Assembly: GCA_965279125.1 (NCBI GenBank)
Contig: CBDIHL010000014.1
Span: forward strand, 4,044-68,043
DNA length: 64,000 nt
Source: Dinoroseobacter sp965279125
GTDB taxonomy: Bacteria > Pseudomonadota > Alphaproteobacteria > Rhodobacterales > Rhodobacteraceae
Reading direction: 5' to 3'
Positions within the stretch are counted from its first letter, which is position 1, and each line of letters begins with the position of its first letter. This document shows, piece by piece, positions 1-7,802 of this stretch. Under the pieces are notes generated by a model. That model had not been told where the DNA came from, searched no databases, and saw nothing but the letters and a program-made list of their open reading frames with translations. The position numbers and the translations under genes were made by a program.

Positions 1-1736
1 ATTTGTCGGGGCAGGCGTCGGCCTTTCTGACCGACGGCGACTTGCGCCAGATGTTGACGCAAGGCCAAAGCCGTATCCAGCGCGGGCTGCGCGAAGCCTA
101 TCTGATCGACAGTTCTGGCGCTTTACGTGTGCGGGGCGAGCGCAGCTATCTCTTTGATTTTGAACGCCCCAGCCAAGACGAGATTGATCGCGCGCTCGCT
201 GGGGAGACGGTGATTATTCAAGACTGGCAGAATGACGAATTTCGCGTTCTGATCGCGCTTGAGGCCTATGTTGATCGCTTGCTTTATGTCAGTCGCGATG
301 TGGATGGTGAAATCCTGACGCTGCTGGACGAGACGCAAGAAACCATCACGCTGTACCGGCAACTTGAAAGCGATCGTGGTCGGTTGCTGTTTGATTTTGG
401 CCTTTTATATCTGGGGTTTGCAGTCATCTTGATCTTGGCGGCGATCTGGCTTGGCCTCTGGTTTGCTGAGCGGCTTGCGCGACCCATAGGTCGGTTGGCA
501 GGAGCCGCACAGCGCGTCGGGGCGGGTGATTTTTCGGCAAAGGTCGCCATCAGTGCTGGGGACGATGAAATCTCCATGCTGGGGCGATCCTTTAACCAAA
601 TGACCACGCAATTGGCAGGGCAGCGTGATACTTTGCTCAAGAACACCAACGAAATTGAAGAACGTCAACGCCTGTTCAACAGCGTGCTTGGCTCGGTCAC
701 CGCGGGGGTGATCGGTTTGGATGCCGATGGACGGATTGATTTCGTGAACAAATCCGCGCGTGCTCTGCTGCAATTGGCGGGTGCCACGCTGCATGGGGAA
801 CCACTTTCAAATCAGGTTCCCGAATTTGAAGGGCTGTTAGAAAAGTTGCGCTCTGGCCGCCGCAATACTGCACAAGAGGAGTTGCGGGTGACGCGGCGGG
901 GGCAGACTGAAACGCTGCTGGTCCGAATGGCGCGGAGGCAGAACACGACAGGTCAGATCGAAGGCACGGTGATCGCTTTTGACGATGTAACCGATCTTGT
1001 CTCGGCGCAGCGGATGGCGGCGTGGGGGGATGTGGCGCGGCGTATTGCGCATGAAATTAAGAACCCACTAACCCCGATCCAATTGTCTGCCGAGCGCTTG
1101 AAGCGCAAATTCAGTCCTTTGGTCGGGGATGAAGCCGCCTCCCTTGCGGAGCTAACAGATGTGATCGTGCGTCAAACTGGTGATCTAAGGCGGATCGTCG
1201 ATGAGTTTTCGAAATTCGCACGGATGCCAGAGCCTGAACGCAGGTCTGTGGACGTGATCGCCTTGGTGCGGGATGCGGTGACTTTGCAACGCGCAGGTCA
1301 GGCAGATGTCAAGATTGATGCAGATCTTCCCGCCGAGCCGTTATGGGTCGAACTGGATTCAACGATGATGGGCCAAGCGTTGACAAATTTGATTAAGAAT
1401 GCCGGAGAAGCGATTGATACAAGGAAGGAAAAAGATCATTCCGAGTTTGATCCCGAAATCCGTGTGGCTCTGTCTATTCAAGAGGATACCCTGTCCCTGA
1501 CGATCTCGGACAATGGTGTTGGGCTTCCACAAGATGTCAGTTCCTTGTTCGAGCCTTACGTTACGACGCGTGAAAAGGGCACAGGCCTTGGCCTGCCCAT
1601 CGTGCGAAAAATCATTGAAGAGCATGATGGAACTCTTGCCTTGGTTCAGGCCGATCCTTTTGGCACCGCCACACATCGCGGTGCAAAGGCCGTAATTACC
1701 TTGCCGCGCGCACCAGATCACAGCGCGGCCGCATAA
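1..1736 (+). CDS. ntrY: NtrY-type membrane sensor histidine kinase (5' end cut off by window)
   Basis: Sensor kinase of the NtrY/NtrX two-component system, which responds to nitrogen or redox state and phosphorylates NtrX. The visible 577 residues show a membrane span (about residues 132-155), a HAMP linker, a PAS-like domain (about 225-335), the dimerisation and phosphoacceptor box AHEIKNPLTP (His codon at 1050-1052), and an HATPase domain with DNGVGLP and GTGLGLPIV. NtrY proteins are usually about 750 residues with several N-terminal spans, so roughly the first quarter lies before the window and the frame is open to its left edge. The stop is 27 bases before the ntrX ATG, and the pair is probably co-transcribed. 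Identity rests on the HAMP-PAS-HisKA-HATPase order plus the adjacent ntrX. Confidence 0.93.
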   Translation, partial: LSGQASAFLTDGDLRQMLTQGQSRIQRGLREAYLIDSSGALRVRGERSYLFDFERPSQDEIDRALAGETVIIQDWQNDEFRVLIALEAYVDRLLYVSRDVDGEILTLLDETQETITLYRQLESDRGRLLFDFGLLYLGFAVILILAAIWLGLWFAERLARPIGRLAGAAQRVGAGDFSAKVAISAGDDEISMLGRSFNQMTTQLAGQRDTLLKNTNEIEERQRLFNSVLGSVTAGVIGLDADGRIDFVNKSARALLQLAGATLHGEPLSNQVPEFEGLLEKLRSGRRNTAQEELRVTRRGQTETLLVRMARRQNTTGQIEGTVIAFDDVTDLVSAQRMAAWGDVARRIAHEIKNPLTPIQLSAERLKRKFSPLVGDEAASLAELTDVIVRQTGDLRRIVDEFSKFARMPEPERRSVDVIALVRDAVTLQRAGQADVKIDADLPAEPLWVELDSTMMGQALTNLIKNAGEAIDTRKEKDHSEFDPEIRVALSIQEDTLSLTISDNGVGLPQDVSSLFEPYVTTREKGTGLGLPIVRKIIEEHDGTLALVQADPFGTATHRGAKAVITLPRAPDHSAAA

Positions 1737-1763
1737 CCTAAGACTTTGGAAAGACGAGCAGAT

Positions 1764-3191
1764 ATGAGCGATATTCTGATTGTAGACGACGAAAAGGACA
1801 TCCGTGTTTTGATTGCAGATATTCTGCGTGATGAGGGCTATGTTACGCGAGTGGCCGCCAATTCCGAAGAATGTATGACCGAGGTCGCCGGTAAAACGCC
1901 GGGTCTCATCATCCTCGATATCTGGCTCAAAGACAGCGCGATGGATGGAATTGATATTCTGAAGGCGGTTAAGCGGGATTGGCCCGAAGTGCCAGTGGTC
2001 ATTATTTCAGGGCATGGCAATATCGAAATCGCAGTCGCGGCGATTAAGCAGGGAGCTTACGACTTCATCCCAAAGCCTTTCAATATTGATCAGCTCCTCG
2101 TCGTGATCCGCCGCGCGATGGAGACATCGAAGCTGCGCCGTGAGAATGTGAGCTTGCGTCAGCAGGGCTCGGGTCTCGCCGAAATGATAGGGTTATCTCC
2201 GTCTTTCAAGCTATTGAAAAGCAACCTTGATAAGGTGACGAAATCGAATGGACGTGTGATGCTCACCGGCCCCGGTGGCTGCGGCAAAGAACTGGCTGCG
2301 CGCTACATACATGCCAATTCGGATCGGTCCGATGCGCCATTTGTCACCGTGAATTCGGCTGCCATTGCACCTGATCGCATGGAAGAGGTTTTATTTGGGC
2401 GCGAGCGCAGTGATCGCAGTGTCGAACCGGGCCTGTTGGAACAAGCCAATGGGGGGGTTATCTACTTTGACGAGATCGCGGATATGCCAATCGGCACGCA
2501 ATCCAAAATTCTGCGGGTTCTGGTAGACCAAAAGTTCCAGCGCGTCGGTGGCACGGCAATGGTGCAGGTGGATCTGCGTGTCATCTCCTCCACCACACGA
2601 GATTTGCAAGCCGAGATCGAGGCTGGTCGGTTCCGCCAAGAGCTATATCATCGCCTGAATGTGGTGCCGATGCCGGTTCCCGGCCTGGGGGATCGTAGAG
2701 AAGATATTCCTTTGCTTTCAAGCCACTTCATTTCGGAGTTCAACCATGCTCAAGGTCTTCCGAAGCGCGTGTTGAGCGAGGATGCAATTGCCTTGCTGCA
2801 AACGATGGAGTGGCCCGGCAATGTGCGCCAGCTGAAAAATGTAATCGAGCGTGTGTTGATCTTGGGAGGCGATGCGGATGAGATTTCCGCGAGCGAGTTG
2901 CCCGGAACAGTCGAAAGCACAAGCGAAGGCGGCCAAGCACTGGTCACGGGTGCATTGGCCGCCCTACCTTTGCGAGAGGCACGAGAGTTGTTCGAGCGGG
3001 AATACTTGATGACACAGATTAACCGGTTTGGAGGAAACATTTCACGAACGGCCAACTTTGTCGGGATGGAGCGCAGTGCGTTGCATCGAAAGCTGAAGTC
3101 GCTAGGTGTCGTCACGAGCGCAAAATCAGGTGCGCGTGTGGCGCAGATTGCGGATGCGGATGATATTGGCGGCAACACGCCCGCTGATTGA
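1764..3191 (+). CDS. ntrX: NtrX-family response regulator lacking the GAFTGA loop
   Basis: Partner regulator of NtrY. From the ATG at 1764 (475 aa) it has a receiver domain with phosphoacceptor Asp52 (LIILDIW), a central AAA+ domain with a P-loop (GPGGCGKE) and a Walker B (VIYFDEIAD), and a C-terminal Fis-type helix-turn-helix (about 425-455, NISRTANFVGMERSALHRKL). An in-frame TTG lies 18 bases upstream, but the ATG begins the conserved SDILIVDDE block. Between LFG and LLEQANGG, where sigma-54 activators carry GAFTGA, the sequence is RERSDRSVEPG, so this protein probably does not remodel sigma-54 polymerase. This resembles the sigma-70-acting NtrC known from Rhodobacter. Confidence 0.93.
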   Translation: MSDILIVDDEKDIRVLIADILRDEGYVTRVAANSEECMTEVAGKTPGLIILDIWLKDSAMDGIDILKAVKRDWPEVPVVIISGHGNIEIAVAAIKQGAYDFIPKPFNIDQLLVVIRRAMETSKLRRENVSLRQQGSGLAEMIGLSPSFKLLKSNLDKVTKSNGRVMLTGPGGCGKELAARYIHANSDRSDAPFVTVNSAAIAPDRMEEVLFGRERSDRSVEPGLLEQANGGVIYFDEIADMPIGTQSKILRVLVDQKFQRVGGTAMVQVDLRVISSTTRDLQAEIEAGRFRQELYHRLNVVPMPVPGLGDRREDIPLLSSHFISEFNHAQGLPKRVLSEDAIALLQTMEWPGNVRQLKNVIERVLILGGDADEISASELPGTVESTSEGGQALVTGALAALPLREARELFEREYLMTQINRFGGNISRTANFVGMERSALHRKLKSLGVVTSAKSGARVAQIADADDIGGNTPAD

Positions 3192-3247
3192 CCCGTGCGC
3201 ATCGCTCTGTCACCAACGCCAAATAGCGGCGGGCTTGGAGGCCAGTC

Positions 3248-4624
3248 ATGAAAGTCATTATCTGTGGTGCAGGACAGGTCGGTTGGCAGATTGCGCGCCA
3301 TCTCAGTGGTGAGCGCAATGATGTGACGGTTGTGGACAACAACCCAGACCTCGTGCGGCGGGCTACAGAATCACTTGATGTTCAGGGACTTACGGGATTT
3401 GCATCCTATCCTGATATTCTAGAAGCGGCCGGGGCCAGTGATGCGGAGATGATTATCGCTGCAACCTATTCTGACGAAGTGAATATGGTTGTCTGCCAGA
3501 TCGCGCATTCGGTTTTTGGTGTTCCGCGCAAGATCGCTCGGTTGCGGGCGCAATCTTACCTGAATGCGATTTACAGTGACCTTTATCGGCGCGATCACCT
3601 GCCGATTGATGTTGTGATCAGCCCCGAGCGTGAGGTGGCTGAGGCCGCGTTGCAGCGCCTCTCTGCGCCAGCAACGTTCGATACGGAAAGCTTTCTTGAG
3701 GATCGTGTAAGGTTGATGGGCATCGTTCTCGACGAAGACTGTCCGGTTTTGGCGACGCCGTTGCGCCAACTCAGCGACTTGTTTTCAACATTGCGCACGA
3801 TTGTAGTCGGGGTGCGTCGCGACGGAATCCTCTTCGCGCCCGAACCCGGAGATCAGCTGTTTGCTGAAGACCAGATATATTTGATCACCCCGACAGAAGA
3901 CATTAACCGCACCTTGGAAGTGTTTGGGAAAACGTCCAAAAAGCAAAGTCGGATTATCATCGTCGGGGGGGGCAATGTGGGACTTGCCGTTGCCAAACGG
4001 CTTGAGCAGCGCACTGACCGGGTTCGGGTAAAGATGATCGAACGCGACCGTGCAACTGCGGAACGGGCCGCAGATGCACTTGAACGCACTATTGTCTTGA
4101 ATGGAGATGGCCTCGATATGGAGCTGTTGAGCGAGGCGAATATCGAGCGCGCGGATGCGGTGTTAACCGTAACCGATGATGACAAAGTTAATCTGCTGGC
4201 CGCCGTGCGTGCAAAATCTGCTGGGTCTGCCATGACCATTGCGCTGCTGAATGATCCCAGCCTCGTTCCATTGCTTGGGCCGCTGGAAATTGATGCCTAT
4301 ATCAACCCGCGCGCGACGACGGTCAGCTCGATCCTGCGCCATGTGCGGCATGGGCGTGTACGCGGTGTCTATTCGCTTGGCGATGCAGAAGCGGAAGTCA
4401 TTGAGGCGCAAGTGCTGTCGACGATGCCCATGGCGGGCAAGGAAATTCGGGATATCGACTTTCCGGAAGGTGTCTTGGTCGGGGCTGTGGCGCGGGGTGA
4501 CAAGGTCTTGAAGCCCACGGGGGGCTTGCGCGTGCTTGAAGGCGATGTGCTCGTTATTTTTAGCCTCGCTGCAGATGTGCCTGAAGTTGAACGCCTTTTC
4601 CAAGTCTCAATCGACTTTTTCTGA
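3248..4624 (+). CDS. trkA: Trk potassium uptake regulator TrkA
   Basis: Cytoplasmic NAD-binding subunit that gates the TrkH potassium channel. The 458-aa protein is two tandem RCK units: Rossmann motif GAGQVG at residues 7-12 followed by a TrkA_C domain (about 140-220), then GGGNVG at 240-245 followed by a second TrkA_C domain (about 370-455). Length and duplication match full-length TrkA. The ATG at 3248 follows a GGAGG ribosome site. The stop TGA overlaps the first base of trkH (TGATG), indicating translational coupling. Position after ntrYX is the usual alphaproteobacterial arrangement. Confidence 0.96.
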   Translation: MKVIICGAGQVGWQIARHLSGERNDVTVVDNNPDLVRRATESLDVQGLTGFASYPDILEAAGASDAEMIIAATYSDEVNMVVCQIAHSVFGVPRKIARLRAQSYLNAIYSDLYRRDHLPIDVVISPEREVAEAALQRLSAPATFDTESFLEDRVRLMGIVLDEDCPVLATPLRQLSDLFSTLRTIVVGVRRDGILFAPEPGDQLFAEDQIYLITPTEDINRTLEVFGKTSKKQSRIIIVGGGNVGLAVAKRLEQRTDRVRVKMIERDRATAERAADALERTIVLNGDGLDMELLSEANIERADAVLTVTDDDKVNLLAAVRAKSAGSAMTIALLNDPSLVPLLGPLEIDAYINPRATTVSSILRHVRHGRVRGVYSLGDAEAEVIEAQVLSTMPMAGKEIRDIDFPEGVLVGAVARGDKVLKPTGGLRVLEGDVLVIFSLAADVPEVERLFQVSIDFF

Positions 4625-6132
4625 TGCGGGCGATCCTAGGATTGCCGCTGATTGTGCTGCTCGCCGGGATTGGTGCGTTGGCGATGTTTGTGCCGGCTCT
4701 GGCGGCCTTTGCGGTCGAAGATTTTGCAACGGCGCGCCCGTTCTTCTATGGAGCGATTTTGTTCTTGACGCTCACGGTCTTGGTGGGCTTGGCAACGGCG
4801 CGATACCAACCCCAGAATGGCGCGCGTTCCCACCTATTGGCCTTGGTGGCGACGTTTACCGTGTTGCCTTTGATGCTTGCGGTGCCGTTTTCCGAAGCGG
4901 TGCCCAACACGCGGTTTATTAACGTCTATTTTGAGATGGTGTCGTCGTTAACCACGACCGGGGCAACGGTTTTTGAGGCGACGCGCCTGCCTTTGGCCGT
5001 GCATATTTGGCGTGCGTTGATCGGTTGGATGGGGGGCTTTCTGATCTGGATCACCGCCTTTGCCATCCTCGCACCGATGACATTGGGCGGGTTTGAGGTC
5101 ACATCGGCGCAAGAGGCCGGTACAGGCGCGATGCGGCGGGATGTGCGAGATGATATTGACCCTACGGCACGGCTGTTGCGTTACACTCTAAGGTTGTTCC
5201 CTGTCTATACCGGACTTACCGCCGTATTGTGGTTGCTCTTGGTTCTAGCGGGGGATCCGCCGGTGATCGGCGCGATCCACGCCATGTCCACGATTGCCAC
5301 GAGCGGGATTACATCCCTGCCGAGTTTTGCACAAAGTCCAAGTGGAACCTGGGGCGAAGTTTTGATCCTCCTCTTTTTCGTTTTCGCGATAACGCGGCGG
5401 AGTTTTCTAGGCGGTTTTAGTGCCCCAATGTGGAGATTGATCGCGTCAGATCGAGAGTTGCGCATTGCATTGCTGTTGATCATTTCGTTGCCTACAATTC
5501 TGTTTGTAAGGCATTTTTTTGGTGCACTTGATGTTGAAGAAACGCTTGATCACCGCGCGCTTCCGGCCCTTTGGGGCGGGGTGTTCACAGTTGCTTCATT
5601 TCTGACCACCACTGGATTTGAATCGCAGTCTTGGTCTGCTGCACGCGACTGGTCAGGTCTTGGCACGCCGGGCTTGTTGCTTGCAGGAATGGCAGTGATG
5701 GGCGGCGGTGTCGCGACCACGGCAGGCGGTGTGAAGCTGCTTCGGGTCTATGCGCTCTACAAGCATGGGTTGAGGGAAATGGACCGTCTGGTGCATCCTT
5801 CTTCCATCGGTGGCCAAGGGCAAATGGCGCGGCGTATGCGACGGGAAGGCGCATCGATCGCGTGGGTCTTCTTCATGATCTTTGCACTTTCGATCGCGGT
5901 GGTGATGACCGGATTGGCGGCGACGGGTTTGAGCTTCGAAGAAGCTGTGATCCTCGCCGTTGCGGCCTTATCGACAACGGGCCCAGTCGCCACGATTGCA
6001 GGCAGCGATCCGATTTCATATGCAGCGCTTCCAGATGCGGCAAAGTTAATCATTTCCGCAGCGATGGTGCTGGGTCGCCTCGAAACATTAGCCATTATCG
6101 CGCTTCTTAACCCTGATTTCTGGCGCTCTTGA
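4624..6132 (+). CDS. trkH: Trk potassium transporter membrane subunit TrkH
   Basis: Potassium-translocating subunit of the Trk system in the inner membrane. It is 502 aa and highly hydrophobic, with the four pore-loop segments of the SKT superfamily recognisable around SSLTTTGATV, STIATSGITS, SFLTTTGFES and ALSTTGPVAT; each supplies one strand of the selectivity filter. It starts at the ATG that overlaps the trkA stop by one base, so synthesis of the two subunits is coupled. No internal disruption is seen. Confidence 0.95.
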   Translation: MRAILGLPLIVLLAGIGALAMFVPALAAFAVEDFATARPFFYGAILFLTLTVLVGLATARYQPQNGARSHLLALVATFTVLPLMLAVPFSEAVPNTRFINVYFEMVSSLTTTGATVFEATRLPLAVHIWRALIGWMGGFLIWITAFAILAPMTLGGFEVTSAQEAGTGAMRRDVRDDIDPTARLLRYTLRLFPVYTGLTAVLWLLLVLAGDPPVIGAIHAMSTIATSGITSLPSFAQSPSGTWGEVLILLFFVFAITRRSFLGGFSAPMWRLIASDRELRIALLLIISLPTILFVRHFFGALDVEETLDHRALPALWGGVFTVASFLTTTGFESQSWSAARDWSGLGTPGLLLAGMAVMGGGVATTAGGVKLLRVYALYKHGLREMDRLVHPSSIGGQGQMARRMRREGASIAWVFFMIFALSIAVVMTGLAATGLSFEEAVILAVAALSTTGPVATIAGSDPISYAALPDAAKLIISAAMVLGRLETLAIIALLNPDFWRS

Positions 6133-6256
6133 GCGGATTTGCCGCTAAAACCCTGATATTGGCTCTGGAATCATTGGCGCGAAAGGATATTATCCCCATA
6201 CGCACGCACCCGAAGAGGTGATGGCACCCGGAGTCAGGACAGAAGGCGCAAGACCC

Positions 6257-6490
6257 ATGGCAAATGACCGACAAAATCTTCAAGACGCGTTCCTGAATCA
6301 TGTCCGGAAGACAAAGGTTCCCGTCACAGTGTTTTTGATTAATGGTGTTAAACTTCAGGGGGTTATCACTTGGTTTGATAATTTCTGCGTGCTGTTGCGT
6401 CGTGATGGTCAAAGCCAGCTTGTTTATAAACATGCGATTTCGACCGTGATGCCAACGCAGCCCATTAGCCTTTATGAGGGTGAGGACTGA
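6257..6490 (+). CDS. hfq: RNA chaperone Hfq
   Basis: Sm-like RNA-binding hexamer that pairs small RNAs with mRNAs. The 77-aa product starts MANDRQNLQDAFLNH and contains the Sm1 motif (VTVFLINGVKLQG) and Sm2 motif (LVYKHAISTVMP). The ATG at 6257 was chosen over an in-frame ATG at 6218 because it matches the conserved N-terminus, although the bases just upstream form only a weak ribosome site. Its C-terminal tail is short, as usual for this order. The last 17 bases overlap the start of hflX. Its presence is relevant to the small-RNA candidates noted elsewhere in the window. Confidence 0.97.
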   Translation: MANDRQNLQDAFLNHVRKTKVPVTVFLINGVKLQGVITWFDNFCVLLRRDGQSQLVYKHAISTVMPTQPISLYEGED

Positions 6491-7778
6491 TCTGACCCAG
6501 TTCCAAGACCATGGCCCGCAGATCACGCGGGGATGGGTGATCCACCCAGAATTGACCAATAATAGATCGCGTCGGAATCCTGACTTCGCGCTTGAGGAAG
6601 CCGTGTCTTTGGCTGATGCCTTGCCGGGCTTTGATGTGCAAGGTTCAGAAATTGTTAAGCTTTCCAAGCCACAGCCGGGATACTTGTTTGGCTCTGGTAA
6701 GGTTAAGGAACTCGGCATTCGGCTCAAAGAGAATGATGTTGAGTTGGTTCTGATCGATGGGCCGCTTACGCCGGTGCAACAGCGGAATCTTGAGAAGGTG
6801 TGGAAGGTCAAGATCCTTGATCGAACAGGTTTAATCCTAGAAATCTTCGCGGATCGAGCCGCGACCCGTGAAGGGGTTCTGCAGGTCGAATTGGCCGCAT
6901 TGAGCTATCAGCGCACGCGTCTTGTACGGTCTTGGACCCATCTAGAGCGTCAGCGCGGTGGCCTCGGCTTTGTTGGCGGACCGGGTGAGACACAGATCGA
7001 AGCGGATAGGCGCGCCATTGATGATGCGGCAACCCGGCTGCGCCGTCAGCTGTCGCGTGTGGTAAAGACCCGCGAATTACACCGGGCAGCGCGCGCGAAA
7101 GTGCCCTTTCCAATTGTCGCACTGGTCGGCTATACGAATGCTGGAAAGTCAACGCTTTTCAATATGTTGACTGGCGCTTCGGTGATGGCGAAAGACATGC
7201 TGTTTGCCACCTTGGACCCAACAATGCGGTCTGTTCAGCTGTCAAACGGGACAGATGTTATCCTGTCCGACACCGTCGGATTCATTTCTGATTTGCCGAC
7301 CGAATTGGTCGCATCGTTTCGCGCGACTCTCGAAGAGGTGCTCGCCGCTGATCTGATCTGTCATGTGCGCGATATTGCGCATCCGCAAAGCGATGAGCAG
7401 GCGGAAGATGTACGCGAGATATTGGCAACGCTTGGAGTTGGCGAGGGCGTGCCGGTCATCGAGGTTTGGAACAAGTCGGATTTGCTTGCCGCCGATGCGC
7501 GCGAGACCTTGTCTCAGGTTGCTGCGCGGCGGCATGAGGTGCAGGTTATTTCGTCGCTTGATGGCACTGGAATCGATGCGTTGGTGGATGCGATTTCGGC
7601 TCGGATCAAACCATCCGTCAGCCGCGACCGTGTTTTTCTGGGCTGGAAAGATGCGAAGCAGCGGGCTTGGCTGTTTGAAAAATCGTTGGTCTTGGAAGAA
7701 CGCTCGGATGATGAGGGTGCGCATTTTCTTGTGGAATGGACGCCCGCGCAGAAATCTGCATTTCAAGCTCTGTCTTAG
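6474..7778 (+). CDS. hflX: Ribosome-associated GTPase HflX
   Basis: GTPase that splits stalled or stressed ribosomes. The 434-aa protein has the HflX N-terminal domain with the glycine-rich segment RGGLGFVGGPGETQIE (about 160-176), a G1 loop GYTNAGKST at 219-227, a G3 motif DTVGF and a G4 motif NKSD. The ATG at 6474 lies inside hfq (17-base overlap); a GTG at 6480 is an alternative, so the exact first residue is uncertain. The hfq-hflX pairing is widely conserved. The stop faces the convergent acylase gene 24 bases away with no hairpin between them. Confidence 0.95.
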   Translation: MRVRTDLTQFQDHGPQITRGWVIHPELTNNRSRRNPDFALEEAVSLADALPGFDVQGSEIVKLSKPQPGYLFGSGKVKELGIRLKENDVELVLIDGPLTPVQQRNLEKVWKVKILDRTGLILEIFADRAATREGVLQVELAALSYQRTRLVRSWTHLERQRGGLGFVGGPGETQIEADRRAIDDAATRLRRQLSRVVKTRELHRAARAKVPFPIVALVGYTNAGKSTLFNMLTGASVMAKDMLFATLDPTMRSVQLSNGTDVILSDTVGFISDLPTELVASFRATLEEVLAADLICHVRDIAHPQSDEQAEDVREILATLGVGEGVPVIEVWNKSDLLAADARETLSQVAARRHEVQVISSLDGTGIDALVDAISARIKPSVSRDRVFLGWKDAKQRAWLFEKSLVLEERSDDEGAHFLVEWTPAQKSAFQALS

Positions 7779-7802
7779 GTATGATCCATAATGTTCTGAT
7801 AT

